A DNA stretch of 64,000 nt from Candidatus Pristimantibacillus lignocellulolyticus. GTDB lineage: Bacteria > Bacillota > Bacilli > Paenibacillales > Paenibacillaceae. The stretch covers positions 3,654,001 through 3,718,000 of the forward strand of contig CP097899.1 in assembly GCA_023639215.1 (NCBI GenBank), given 5' to 3'. Every line of letters begins with the position of its first letter. Positions within the stretch are counted from its first letter, which is position 1. Below, piece after piece: positions 51,777 to 61,436 of this stretch. The notes beneath the pieces were generated by a model that searched no databases, was not told where the DNA came from, and saw only the letters and a list, made by a program, of their open reading frames with translations. Both the position numbers and the translations under genes were made by a program.

Positions 51777-54536
51777 ATGAGTCAAATTCTATGGCATCAA
51801 TTAAATCGTGATGAGCTTACTGAAACATTAGAAAGCTCGGAAGTACGCGGCTTAAGTCAGGATACTGTCACTGAGCGATTGTCACAAAATGGATGGAACG
51901 AGCTAGCAGAAGGAGTAAAAGTATCGCCAATTCATCTGTTTTTGAATCAATTCAAAGATTTCATGGTGCTAGTACTGATGGGGGCTACGCTAATATCAGG
52001 CCTTCTTGGCGAATATTTAGACGCGATAACGATTGTAACTATTATTGTTATTAATGCAGTGCTTGGCTTTGTTCAAGAATATCGAGCAGAACGTTCTTTA
52101 CTAGCCTTGAAAGAAATGTCCGCACCAATGGCTAAAGTATTGCGTGATGGGAAGCAAGTATCGATACCTGCGAAAGAAGTTGTTGTTGGTGACATTGTGC
52201 TAATTGAAAGTGGGGATCGCGTACCCGCAGATATTCGTTTTCTCGAGGCGAACTATTGCTATGTAGAAGAATCCGCGCTTACAGGGGAGTCGATCCCAGT
52301 ATCTAAGCATGAGAGCTCGCTACGTGAAGCTGATCTTCCATTAGGCGATCAACGAAATGTTGGGTTCATGGGGACGTTAGTTACACGTGGTACAGCAATA
52401 GGTATCGTTATTCGAACAGGGATGGCAACTGAAATGGGCAAAATAGCAAACTTAATTCAATCGACAGAAGAAATGCAAACGCCACTTCAGCATCGTCTAG
52501 AGCAATTAGGGAAAATATTAATCGCTGTAGCCATTGCGCTTACTGTAATGGTTGTTGTGGCAGGAATTATGCATGGTCAACCTGCTTATGGAATGTTCCT
52601 CGCAGGGGTTAGCTTAGCCGTTGCTGCTATTCCTGAAGGGCTACCTGCAATCGTGACTGTCGCACTCGCTCTTGGTGTACAGCGGATGATTAAGCGAAAA
52701 GCAATCGTACGCAAATTACCATCTGTTGAGACATTAGGTTGTGCTTCCGTTATTTGTTCTGATAAGACAGGTACACTGACTCAGAACAAAATGACGGTTA
52801 CGAACTTATGGTTAAGCGATCGTGCTTTCTCTGTCTCAGGTCATGGATATGTACCTAATGGTGCACTATTTGAAAATGGACGAGAAGTGGACATACGACA
52901 TGACAATTCAATTAAGCGATTGTTACAAATTAGTGCGTTATGTAATAATGCTAGGCTCGTTCAAAATGAAAGTATAGAGCGAAAAGGGAAAAATCAAGTA
53001 GAGCAAGAAGAATGGCTACTTAACGGTGATCCAACAGAAGGTGCGCTAACCGTACTTGCTACGAAACTAGGATCTCCTGCGAAGATGTTGGAAGCATTAT
53101 ATACAAGAGTCAAAGAGTTTCCGTTTGATTCCGAACGTAAACTAATGTCGGTTGTACTTTCACATCAAGGTGGTAGAATCGTCGCTGCAAAAGGGGCACC
53201 CGATGTATTGTTAGATCAGTGCTCACATATTTTGTGGCAAGGAAAAGTAATTAGTTTAACTCCTGCATTACGTCAAAAATGTGCTTCTGCTTATGAACAG
53301 ATGGGTAAATCGGCACTTCGCGTGCTTGCGATGGCGTATCGTGAACTATCTAGTTATGATCGATGTGAACAAGTAGAGGATGCAGAACGCGGTCTCACAT
53401 TTGTCGGTTTAACAGGTATGATTGATCCGCCGCGTGCTGAAGTGAAAGATGCGATTTCTACTTGTCGAGCGGCTGGTATTAAGACGGTAATGATTACAGG
53501 AGATCATCAGCTTACTGCAGAAGCGATAGCGGCATCATTAGGGATTATTCCGCGGGGCGGCGAATCGATTTCTGGACGTCAGCTTGAAGCGTTAAGTGAT
53601 GATGAGCTCGACAAACGTGTAGAAAATATTTATGTTTATGCCCGAGTCTCTCCTGAACATAAGCTGCGAATCGTTCGTGCCTTGCAACGTAAAGGTCATG
53701 TCGTCGCAATGACTGGTGATGGGGTTAATGATGCTCCTGCGATTAAAGCAGCAGATATTGGCATTGCAATGGGGATTAACGGTACAGATGTTACCAAGGA
53801 AGCATCCTCGCTTATTTTAAGTGATGATAATTTCTCTACTATCGTTGCCGCCATTGAAGAAGGTAGAGGTATCTATGAAAATATTCGGAAATTCATTCGT
53901 TATCTACTAGCATCCAATGTTGGTGAGATTCTTGTTATGTTCTTGGCGATGATGGCAGGCCTTCCATTACCACTAGTGCCGATTCAAATTTTATGGGTTA
54001 ACCTTGTTACGGATGGATTACCAGCGATGGCGCTAGGTGTAGATCAAGCTGAAAATGATCTAATGAAGCATAGTCCACGTAAAGCAAAAGAAAATATATT
54101 TTCACGCCGCTTAGGGTGGAAAATTATTAGTCGCGGCATATTAATCGGCGTATGTACACTCGCTGCTTTCTGGATTACTTTACAAGAGGGTGATCTTGTA
54201 AAAGCTCAAACGGTTGCTTTTGCTACACTCGTTGTTGCTCAGCTTATTCACGTATTTGATTGCAGAAGTTCACGCTCGATCTTCCATCGTAACCTACTGC
54301 AAAATAAATACTTACTGTTAGCAGTATTATCTTCACTTGTCTTAATGCTCGGAGTTATGTATATTACACCATTGCAGCCAATCTTCAATACCGTATCGAT
54401 AGGTTTGCGTGAATGGAGTCTGGTTGTTGTAGCAGCTGCAGTTCCTTCTATATTCTTCGGAATGGGAAGTGTATTGAGCGGAAACAAGTCAAAGAAAAAA
54501 AGCAACAAATGGAATTCAGCTGCCAAAGCTGCTTAA
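51777..54536 (+). CDS. yloB: P-type Ca2+-transporting ATPase (SERCA type)
   Basis: 919 residues. Pumps Ca2+ out of the cytoplasm. N-terminal cation ATPase domain, TGES actuator loop (ALTGESIPVSK), PEGLPA Ca site (AIPEGLPAIVTVALALG), phosphorylated Asp D329 in CSDKTGTLTQNKMT, MTGDGVNDAPAIKAADIGIAMG hinge, and 'LWVNLVTDGLPAMALG' in helix 6, all as in PacL/YloB. GGAGGG precedes the ATG. In B. subtilis the homologue is expressed in sporulation. Confidence 0.92.
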   Translation: MSQILWHQLNRDELTETLESSEVRGLSQDTVTERLSQNGWNELAEGVKVSPIHLFLNQFKDFMVLVLMGATLISGLLGEYLDAITIVTIIVINAVLGFVQEYRAERSLLALKEMSAPMAKVLRDGKQVSIPAKEVVVGDIVLIESGDRVPADIRFLEANYCYVEESALTGESIPVSKHESSLREADLPLGDQRNVGFMGTLVTRGTAIGIVIRTGMATEMGKIANLIQSTEEMQTPLQHRLEQLGKILIAVAIALTVMVVVAGIMHGQPAYGMFLAGVSLAVAAIPEGLPAIVTVALALGVQRMIKRKAIVRKLPSVETLGCASVICSDKTGTLTQNKMTVTNLWLSDRAFSVSGHGYVPNGALFENGREVDIRHDNSIKRLLQISALCNNARLVQNESIERKGKNQVEQEEWLLNGDPTEGALTVLATKLGSPAKMLEALYTRVKEFPFDSERKLMSVVLSHQGGRIVAAKGAPDVLLDQCSHILWQGKVISLTPALRQKCASAYEQMGKSALRVLAMAYRELSSYDRCEQVEDAERGLTFVGLTGMIDPPRAEVKDAISTCRAAGIKTVMITGDHQLTAEAIAASLGIIPRGGESISGRQLEALSDDELDKRVENIYVYARVSPEHKLRIVRALQRKGHVVAMTGDGVNDAPAIKAADIGIAMGINGTDVTKEASSLILSDDNFSTIVAAIEEGRGIYENIRKFIRYLLASNVGEILVMFLAMMAGLPLPLVPIQILWVNLVTDGLPAMALGVDQAENDLMKHSPRKAKENIFSRRLGWKIISRGILIGVCTLAAFWITLQEGDLVKAQTVAFATLVVAQLIHVFDCRSSRSIFHRNLLQNKYLLLAVLSSLVLMLGVMYITPLQPIFNTVSIGLREWSLVVVAAAVPSIFFGMGSVLSGNKSKKKSNKWNSAAKAA

Positions 54537-54642
54537 TTGAATAATTGTGCAAATATTAATACAGATCATCAATTCTCATCTCTCTCGTCATTCGATATGC
54601 TTAATGACACATAGAACAACACGATGGCGAGGAGAGAGAAAT

Positions 54643-55476
54643 ATGGAATTCACAAAAATGCATGGACTAGGAAATGATTTTGTTATCGTATATGGAGAGC
54701 AGCAATTACCTGCTAATGCCTCTGAATTAGCACTACAAGTATGTAACCGTTTCTTCGGTATTGGCGCAGACGGTCTTGTATATATATTGCCTTCAGACAA
54801 AGCAGATTTTCGCATGAGAATTATGAATTCCGATGGTACTGAAGCAGAACAATGCGGTAATGCGATTCGTTGTGTTTCCAAATACGTATATGATAACAAT
54901 TTGATTCAATCCGAAGAAATTACAATTGAGACTTTAGGTGCAGGCGTACAAAAAGTACAATTAATGATTAATGATGGTTCGGTAGAAAAAGTTCGTGTAG
55001 ATATGGGAGCTCCTATCTTACACGGTCTAACGATACCAACTACAATTGATAGTGACCCTGTCATCGAACATCCAATTGAAGCGAATGGACAACAATTCAC
55101 ATTTACAGCTGTATCTATGGGAAATCCGCACTGTGTTATTCCAGTTGAGGATGCTGCTACACTAGATTATTCGGTTATTGGTCCAATTCTAGAAACTCAT
55201 GAACTATTTCCAAAAAAAATAAATGTTGAATTTATAACGGTTTATAATCGTTCACATATTGAAATGCGCGTGTGGGAACGTGGCGCTGGACCTACGTTAG
55301 CATGCGGTACTGGTGCGTGTGCTACTCTTGTAGCTTCTGCACTACGTGGTGTCACCGATCGTGAAGCTACCATTTCTTTGAAAGGTGGAGACCTTTACAT
55401 TGAATGGAATTCAAGCGATAATCATGTATATATGACAGGACCTGCCGAAGAAGTATTCCGAGGTAAGTTCGAGTAG
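54643..55476 (+). CDS. dapF: Diaminopimelate epimerase
   Basis: 277 residues from the ATG at 54643 (GGAGAGAG upstream). Converts LL- to meso-diaminopimelate for lysine and peptidoglycan. 'FTKMHGLGNDFVIV' start, catalytic C71 in EQCGNAIRC and C221 in LACGTGACATL, with the EMRVWERGAG linker. It lies 24 bases before the methionine enzyme gene, and probably shares its transcript. Confidence 0.95.
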   Translation: MEFTKMHGLGNDFVIVYGEQQLPANASELALQVCNRFFGIGADGLVYILPSDKADFRMRIMNSDGTEAEQCGNAIRCVSKYVYDNNLIQSEEITIETLGAGVQKVQLMINDGSVEKVRVDMGAPILHGLTIPTTIDSDPVIEHPIEANGQQFTFTAVSMGNPHCVIPVEDAATLDYSVIGPILETHELFPKKINVEFITVYNRSHIEMRVWERGAGPTLACGTGACATLVASALRGVTDREATISLKGGDLYIEWNSSDNHVYMTGPAEEVFRGKFE

Positions 55477-55500
55477 AGTGATATAGGTGGCGTTGCAGAA

Positions 55501-57363
55501 ATGGATTTGAATTTCAGAGATGCGCTCAAACAGCGTATTTTAGTCGGCGATGGAGCTATGGGAACCTTTTTGTATAAAATGGGGTTCCCTATTGGCGTTC
55601 CATATGAACAATATAATGTGCTAAAGCCAGAAGTTGTTCTTTCTGTACACCAGCAATATGTTGATGCGGGTGCACAAGTGATTCAGACGAATACATACCA
55701 AGCTAATAGTGTGAAGTTCGCACGTTATGGCATCGAAGATCAAGTAAATGAGATTAATCGTGCAGCTGTTCAACTCGCTAGACAAGCTGCCGGGGATAAA
55801 GCTTTCGTAGTAGGGACTGTTGGCTCAATCCGTGATGGTAAACGAGGAAATGTTAGAACGTTAACATTAACCAACGCACTTCATGAACAAATTCATGCAC
55901 TTCTATCAGAAAATGTGGATGGACTTTTATTTGAAACTTTTTATGATCTTGAAGAAATGAAGTTAGCTGTTCGTATCGCAAGAGAAGAAACTAATGTTCC
56001 TATCATTTGTCAATTTGCAGCAGAGGATTCTGGAAGAACGGTTGATGGTTATACGCTGGAAGAAGCTTTTGCTGCGTTGAAACAAGAGGGTGCAGATGTA
56101 ATTGGCTTCAATTGCAGAACGGGTCCTAATGGTATACTAAAATTATTAGATAGTATTGATAATAAGTCGGATCTACCTTATTCCGTATATCCCAATGCAG
56201 GTGCTGCAAGTTTTGTTGATGGGAAATATGAATATACAGCTGGACCAGACTATTTTGCGTCTATGGCTACGAAGTTTGCAGATCGCGGCGCGCATATTAT
56301 TGGTGGATGTTGCGGAACTACGCCTAATCATGTGAAAGCAATGGCAGATGCGCTTGACGGTTATGTCCCTGTTCCAGTTGAAGCACGCAATGTAATTATG
56401 AAGAAGGCAAGTAATGTAGCCCCTTCTAATTCGTCATCAACATTTACTTGGGGAACGGCTCGCCGTAATGAACAGACAATTCTCGATAAAGTGAAAGAGC
56501 GTCATACAGTTATCGTTGAACTTGATCCGCCTCGTGATCTTGATATTTCGAAGTTTATGGAAGGCGCAGCAGCGCTTAAAGATATCGAAGTAGATGCTAT
56601 TACGATGGCAGATAACTCACTTGCTGTTACTAGAATGAGTAATCTTGCACTAGCAGCACTCGTTCAAGAACAGATAGGTATTACTCCACTAATTCATATT
56701 GCATGTCGTGATCGTAATCTTATCGGTACACAATCACATCTCATGGGATTAGATGCACTTGGAATTGATCATGTACTTGCTGTTACTGGTGATCCTGCTC
56801 GCTTTGGTGATTTGCCGGATTCTAGTTCGGTATATGATATGACTTCATTCGAATTAATTCGTATGACAAAACAGCTTAATGATGGTGTAGCCTTCTCAGG
56901 TAAACCACTTAAGCAAAAGGCTAATTTTGTTGTAGGTGCTGCTTTCAATCCTAATGTGAAACATTTAGATAAAGCTGTTCAGCGCCTAGAGAAGAAAATC
57001 GCAGCAGGTGCGGACTATATTATGACACAGCCAGTCTATGATGTTGGATTGATTGAACGCATCGCCGAATCAACAAAGCACTTATCCGTTCCAATATTTA
57101 TTGGTATTATGCCTTTAGCAAATGGTCGAAATGCTGAATATCTTCATAACGAAGTACCTGGTATTCAACTTTCTGATGCAGTGCGTGCGCGTATGGCAGG
57201 ACTTGAAGGCGAAGTAGGTCGTGCTGAGGGCGTGAAAATTGCACAGGAGTTATTGGATTGCGCAATTAAGCATTTCAAAGGAATTTACTTAATGACGCCT
57301 TTCTTGCATTACAATATGGCGGTGCAACTAACAGAATACGTACGCACCCAAACCCAATCCTAA
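55501..57363 (+). CDS. Bifunctional homocysteine S-methyltransferase / methylenetetrahydrofolate reductase
   Basis: 620 residues, YitJ-like fusion. N-terminal homocysteine methyltransferase (about 1-285) with GDGAMGTFLYKMG, QTNTYQAN, GFNCRTGPNG and the zinc Cys pair in IGGCCGTTP; C-terminal MTHFR barrel (about 325-615) with VELDPPRDLD, 'HIACRDRN', LAVTGDPARFGD and QPVYD. Makes methionine and 5-methyl-THF. No S-box riboswitch lies directly upstream, since dapF is only 24 bases away. The 3' end abuts a repeat element. Confidence 0.92.
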   Translation: MDLNFRDALKQRILVGDGAMGTFLYKMGFPIGVPYEQYNVLKPEVVLSVHQQYVDAGAQVIQTNTYQANSVKFARYGIEDQVNEINRAAVQLARQAAGDKAFVVGTVGSIRDGKRGNVRTLTLTNALHEQIHALLSENVDGLLFETFYDLEEMKLAVRIAREETNVPIICQFAAEDSGRTVDGYTLEEAFAALKQEGADVIGFNCRTGPNGILKLLDSIDNKSDLPYSVYPNAGAASFVDGKYEYTAGPDYFASMATKFADRGAHIIGGCCGTTPNHVKAMADALDGYVPVPVEARNVIMKKASNVAPSNSSSTFTWGTARRNEQTILDKVKERHTVIVELDPPRDLDISKFMEGAAALKDIEVDAITMADNSLAVTRMSNLALAALVQEQIGITPLIHIACRDRNLIGTQSHLMGLDALGIDHVLAVTGDPARFGDLPDSSSVYDMTSFELIRMTKQLNDGVAFSGKPLKQKANFVVGAAFNPNVKHLDKAVQRLEKKIAAGADYIMTQPVYDVGLIERIAESTKHLSVPIFIGIMPLANGRNAEYLHNEVPGIQLSDAVRARMAGLEGEVGRAEGVKIAQELLDCAIKHFKGIYLMTPFLHYNMAVQLTEYVRTQTQS

Positions 57364-57364
57364 A

Positions 57365-57519
57365 ATTTCGCTTGTGATTACGATGATTAGGCTAACGTAG
57401 AGGATTCGACGGCGAATATGCCATTCATCGCTCGTTCCAGTGCTCACGTACACAATACGTACGCTCTGCGCTTCACTTCACTAGCTTCATGTCATCTTCT
57501 TGGTACTGACAAGCGAAAT
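57365..57519. repeat. Palindromic MITE-like intergenic element
   Basis: Terminal inverted repeats ATTTCGCTTGT (57365-57375) and ACAAGCGAAAT (57509-57519), central CACGTAC...GTACGC hairpin. Begins two bases past the upstream stop codon. Confidence 0.78.
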
Positions 57520-57765
57520 ATTCGAGGAAGCTTAAAATACTTTTAAGTATTCATTCAAAGGAAACTACATGTTCCTTTGAATGTTTCTAGAAGAAACATT
57601 TTTGTATGTGTTTACTCTCGTATTGAAAACTTTCATTATTCGTGAAACTTCTCTTGCTACTGACTAGCTAAACAATCGAGTAAGCTCAAAATACTTTTAA
57701 ACATTCATTCAAAGGAAACTACATGTTTCCTTTGAATGTTTTTGGAAGAAACATTTTAACTGCTC
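57520..57765. repeat. Duplicated hairpin block
   Basis: Two ~100-base copies about 155 bases apart. Each has CATTCAAAGGAAAC..GTTTCCTTTGAATG (57552-57583, with one base lost; 57706-57738, perfect 14-bp stem) followed by AATGTTTCT-N3-AGAAACATT. The latter also occurs inside the element near 60070. Confidence 0.75.
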
Positions 57766-58058
57766 GTATAAGCATCCTTTTCGATGCATGTTTGTGAATG
57801 GATGGCATATCTTTTACAATATTTAACCGTTCTTTGGGCGTTTTAGTTATTATTCTATCAATTATCGACGAAAAGCTTGTTCATAATAGAAAAATCAATT
57901 AAAATGAAGCTTATGTTGTGATAGCTCTGTATAGTATGTTACTTTATCTTTTAGTCAACACTAGAATAAGGAATCTTTTTCTATACTTCTATCAATTATG
58001 AACTGTGGTGCAATTGTATCTGAACTAGTTGAAAGATGCATGCGGAGGAGGATCTGGC
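57766..58058. other. Gene-free spacer before remA
   Basis: AT-rich, no coding frame. The yicC-like gene (yloC) that usually precedes remA is not here. Confidence 0.5.
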
Positions 58059-58319
58059 TTGGCAATAAAGCTTATTAATATCGGATTCGGGAACATCGTT
58101 TCAGCGAATCGTATTATTTCGATCGTGAGTCCTGAATCAGCTCCGATTAAACGCATTATTCAAGAGGCGCGTGATCGACATATGTTGATTGATGCGACAT
58201 ATGGTCGTCGTACGCGTGCCGTAATTATTACGGACAGCGATCACGTTATATTATCTGCTGTGCAGCCAGAAACTGTTGCGCACCGCTTGTCCACGAAGGA
58301 CGACGATAACGACGAATAG
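58059..58319 (+). CDS. remA: RemA, biofilm matrix regulator (DUF370)
   Basis: 86 residues from a TTG at 58059 behind GCGGAGGAGG, giving the conserved start (M)AIKLINIGFGNIVSANRIISIVSPESAPIKR. DNA-binding, ring-forming protein that activates matrix and osmoprotection genes in B. subtilis. The core through AVQPETVAHRL is almost invariant; the tail is acidic. gmk begins 19 bases later, so remA-gmk-rpoZ form one transcript. Confidence 0.94.
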   Translation: MAIKLINIGFGNIVSANRIISIVSPESAPIKRIIQEARDRHMLIDATYGRRTRAVIITDSDHVILSAVQPETVAHRLSTKDDDNDE

Positions 58320-58338
58320 TACGAGGAGTTTGGAAGAA

Positions 58339-58950
58339 ATGGGATTGTTAATTGTTTTGTCAGGTCCAGCAGGAGTAGGCAAAGGGACTGTATGTACGGC
58401 GTTACGTTCACGTATGCCTGAGCTAGTATACTCAGTATCAGCTACGACTAGACATCCGCGACCAGGCGAAATTGATGGCGTGAATTATTTTTTCAAATCT
58501 AGAGAACAATTTTTACAGATGATTGACCAAGATGCTATGCTTGAGCATGCAGAGTACGTAGGTAATTTCTACGGAACGCCGCGCGACTTTGTTGATGAGA
58601 CATTAGCAAATGGTAAAAACGTCATCTTAGAAATTGAAGTTCAAGGTGCGATGAAAGTGAAGGATAAGTTTCCTGAAGCAGTCATGGTATTTTTGCTTCC
58701 ACCATCACTAGCTGAGTTGAAAGCACGAATTACTGGCCGTGGAACGGAAACCCTTGATACTATTAATACTAGAATGAATGTTGCAGTAGAAGAATTGAGT
58801 CTTCTTAGTCAGTATGATTATGCAGTAATGAATGATGAGATTGACACTGCTTGTGATAAAATTCGCAGCATCATTCTTGCAGAAAACTGCAGACGAGAAC
58901 GTCTTCCAGCCCATATTTTAGCTATGGGTGCTGCAACAGAGAAAGCATGA
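58339..58950 (+). CDS. gmk: Guanylate kinase
   Basis: 203 residues from the ATG at 58339 (GAGGAG upstream). Phosphorylates GMP to GDP. P-loop LSGPAGVGKGTVC, GMP-binding 'SVSATTRHPRPGEIDGVNYFF', 'EHAEYVGNFYGTP', ILEIEVQGAMKVK and 'ARITGRGTE'. Part of the remA-gmk-rpoZ set; 16 bases to rpoZ. Confidence 0.95.
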   Translation: MGLLIVLSGPAGVGKGTVCTALRSRMPELVYSVSATTRHPRPGEIDGVNYFFKSREQFLQMIDQDAMLEHAEYVGNFYGTPRDFVDETLANGKNVILEIEVQGAMKVKDKFPEAVMVFLLPPSLAELKARITGRGTETLDTINTRMNVAVEELSLLSQYDYAVMNDEIDTACDKIRSIILAENCRRERLPAHILAMGAATEKA

Positions 58951-58966
58951 GTGAGGAGAATGTCCA

Positions 58967-59224
58967 ATGTTATATCCATCTATTGACGAACTAGTCAAAA
59001 AAGTTGACAGCAAATATACTCTAGTAGTTGCTGCTTCTAAACGTGCAAGAATGCTACGAAATGGTGAGAAGTCTGAATTGACGACTGCTCGCTCTCATAA
59101 AGCGGTAGGCTTTGCACTTGAGGAAATTTATGCTGATATGATTAAAGTTGAGCATATTCCTGGTAAAGAGAAGGATGAACAAAAAGACGAAAGAAAAGAC
59201 GAGCGCAGAGAAGAAAGAGCCTAG
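58967..59224 (+). CDS. rpoZ: RNA polymerase omega subunit
   Basis: 85 residues. 'MLYPSIDELVKKVDSKYTLVVAASKRARMLRNGE' and 'ARSHKAVGFALEEIYADMIKVE' are the omega signature; the last 20 residues are an alternating Lys/Glu/Arg/Asp tail. Assembly factor for RNA polymerase beta'. Confidence 0.94.
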   Translation: MLYPSIDELVKKVDSKYTLVVAASKRARMLRNGEKSELTTARSHKAVGFALEEIYADMIKVEHIPGKEKDEQKDERKDERREERA

Positions 59225-59244
59225 TCTATTACTCTTCGTGAGGG

Positions 59245-59277
59245 GATGTACGCATTGTAATGCGTACATCTTTTTTA
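59245..59277 (+). terminator. Terminator of remA-gmk-rpoZ
   Basis: GATGTACGCATT / AATGCGTACATC, 12-bp perfect stem, two-base loop, six Ts. Confidence 0.9.
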
Positions 59278-59431
59278 ATTTTATTTGCACAAAAAGAAGG
59301 TTAAAATAAGTTTAACGTTGAATTACTTAGCTTATATGGAAATATGATAAGATAGATAGTGAATCATGAAAAAGCTTATTATTTCTATGCGGAAAGCGAT
59401 GACATCAACCTATTTTCTAGGAGGGATTGAG

Positions 59432-59956
59432 ATGGAAAAAGTTACTTATCCAATCGGAAGATTTGTGTTTGAAGGCATGACAGCTGTGCAAAAACAAGAA
59501 TGGATTGAGCAAATTGAGCAGTACCCAACATTACTAAGAGCGACGGTTGAAGGTTTTTCTCAAGAACAACTAGACACCCCATATCGCACTGGTGGTTGGA
59601 CGGTAAGACAGGTTGTGCATCATGTTGCAGATTTCTCTACTAATGTACTAACTCGCTTCAAGCTTGCTTTGACGGAAAATAATCCTACAATTAAACCATT
59701 CTTAGAAGAAAAATGGGCGCAACTAAGTGATACACGTTCTATGCCAATCGAGTCAAGCTTAAGTATCATTGATGGTACGTATGCACGTTTATTTGTTTTA
59801 CTTAAATCAATGAGTGTGGCTGAATTTGAAAGACAGTTTTATCATCCTGAAAAGGGTGCTCAAATTTCATTAAAAGCTTTCTTAAGCTTTACGAAATGGC
59901 ATTCGTTTCACCATCTAGCTCATATTCAATCATTGAAAGAACGTAACAATTGGTAA
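59432..59956 (+). CDS. DinB/YfiT-family putative metal-dependent protein
   Basis: 174 residues from the ATG at 59432 (TAGGAGGG upstream; the longer frame has no site). Four-helix DinB fold of the YfiT type: 'YPIGRF' start, GGWTVRQVVHHVADFS (first metal His) and KWHSFHHLAHIQSLK (second His set). YfiT-type proteins are annotated as bacillithiol transferases or metal-dependent hydrolases; the reaction here is not proven. Inserted between rpoZ and coaBC, which are usually adjacent. Confidence 0.85.
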   Translation: MEKVTYPIGRFVFEGMTAVQKQEWIEQIEQYPTLLRATVEGFSQEQLDTPYRTGGWTVRQVVHHVADFSTNVLTRFKLALTENNPTIKPFLEEKWAQLSDTRSMPIESSLSIIDGTYARLFVLLKSMSVAEFERQFYHPEKGAQISLKAFLSFTKWHSFHHLAHIQSLKERNNW

Positions 59957-59975
59957 ATACATTATTTCTATAAAG

Positions 59976-60189
59976 GTTCAAAAAGTGGGCTTTCGCAAGT
60001 CAAGAAGATGGGGTGCTACTTGAGAATGACAGAAGCGCAAGTGTACATGTTTGGTACACGGGAACCTACAATGTTTCTGCAAGAAACATACATCGGAAGC
60101 TTATGCTAGTCTTTCCAAGTTCGCTTCATATTCGATGTGGATTAAGCTTCGCTAGCATGCCCATTGTTATCAAAGCCCGCTTTTTGAAC
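59976..60189. repeat. Palindromic MITE-like element with perfect-ended TIRs
   Basis: 214 bp. GTTCAAAAAGTGGGCTTT (59976-59993) against AAAGCCCGCTTTTTGAAC (60172-60189), one mismatch in 18. Inside are GTGTAC..GTACAC and ATGTTTCT-N3-AGAAACAT hairpins. Confidence 0.85.
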
Positions 60190-60215
60190 TACATTATTGA
60201 ATAGGAGATGGCATA

Positions 60216-61436
60216 GTGCTACAAGGCAAGACAATTGTACTTGGAATTAGTGGAGGCATCGCAGCGTATAAAGCAGCTACAATTTGTAGTAAGCTTACAG
60301 CAGCAGGTGCTAACGTGCATGTTATTATGACAACGTCTGCTACAAAGTTCATTACGCCATTAACTTTACAGACGCTTTCCAAAAATGAAGTTCATATCAA
60401 TACATTTGATGAGAATAATCCGCAGGTGGTTAACCATATCAATCTGGCTGATGCTGCGGATCTTATTCTTATTGCTCCTGCAACAGCGAATACAATTGGT
60501 AAATTAGCTAATGGTATCGCTGATGATATGCTTAGTACGACGTTGCTTGCTGCTACTTGTCCTATCGTAATCGCACCTGCAATGAATGTTCATATGTATG
60601 AACATCCTGCTGTAGTTCACAATATGAACTTACTTGCACAGCGTGGTGCAATGTTTGTAGATCCAGGTACTGGTCAGCTAGCATGTGGTTATGTAGCGAA
60701 AGGTCGTCTAGCAGAGCCGGAGGAGATTGTTGATGCTGTAAGTAATTGGCTTAGTAAACCGCAATTACTCGCAGGTCAATCGGTTCTTGTGACGGCAGGT
60801 GGTACGATAGAAAGACTAGATCCAGTACGTTATCTAACGAATGATTCATCTGGGAAGATGGGGTTTGCTATTGCCGAAGCAGCCAGATCACTAGGTGCTG
60901 ATGTTACTATCGTTGCTGGTAGAACAAGTGCAACACCTCCTCCAGGTATTCGATTAATTCGTGTAGAGTCAGCAGAGCAGATGCTTAAGGAAGTGCTAGC
61001 CCGATATGAGCAATCTAATATTGTCATCAAGGCGGCAGCAGTAGCAGATTATCGTCCTGTTCAACGGTATGGACAGAAGATTAAGAAGAGTGGCGATGTC
61101 TTGCAACTTGAACTAGAGCGTACGACTGATATATTACAAACATTAGGTGAGCGAAAACAACATCAGATTCTAGTGGGATTTGCTGCTGAGACTGATAATG
61201 TTGAAGAATACGCTTTAGGTAAATTAGAACGTAAGCACTGTGATTTTATCGTCGCAAATGATGTTTCCGCCCAGGGAGCAGGATTTAACGGAGATACAAA
61301 TATTATTACCATCTATAATAAGCAAGGTATTGTAGAGCGACTTCCGTTGTTGAGTAAAGGTCAAGCGGCGGAAAAACTTATGAATATTGTAGCAGCCCGA
61401 TTACAACAGATTAAGGATGATAGTCATGATCGCTAA
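60216..61436 (+). CDS. coaBC: Bifunctional phosphopantothenoylcysteine decarboxylase / phosphopantothenate-cysteine ligase
   Basis: 406 residues, GTG start behind AATAGGAG. Two steps of CoA synthesis. CoaC flavoprotein half (about 1-185): GISGGIAAYKAA, catalytic His in VNHINLAD, PAMNVHMYEHPAV, GQLACG with the catalytic Cys. CoaB half: VTAGGTIERLDPVRYLTNDSSGKMG, KAAAVADYRP, and the final KLERK..DFIVANDVS. Overlaps priA by 11 bases. Confidence 0.94.
   Translation: MLQGKTIVLGISGGIAAYKAATICSKLTAAGANVHVIMTTSATKFITPLTLQTLSKNEVHINTFDENNPQVVNHINLADAADLILIAPATANTIGKLANGIADDMLSTTLLAATCPIVIAPAMNVHMYEHPAVVHNMNLLAQRGAMFVDPGTGQLACGYVAKGRLAEPEEIVDAVSNWLSKPQLLAGQSVLVTAGGTIERLDPVRYLTNDSSGKMGFAIAEAARSLGADVTIVAGRTSATPPPGIRLIRVESAEQMLKEVLARYEQSNIVIKAAAVADYRPVQRYGQKIKKSGDVLQLELERTTDILQTLGERKQHQILVGFAAETDNVEEYALGKLERKHCDFIVANDVSAQGAGFNGDTNIITIYNKQGIVERLPLLSKGQAAEKLMNIVAARLQQIKDDSHDR

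Noticed and set aside
55440..55500. S-box riboswitch before the methionine enzyme gene
   Set aside because: Only 24 bases separate it from dapF; there is no room for the structure.
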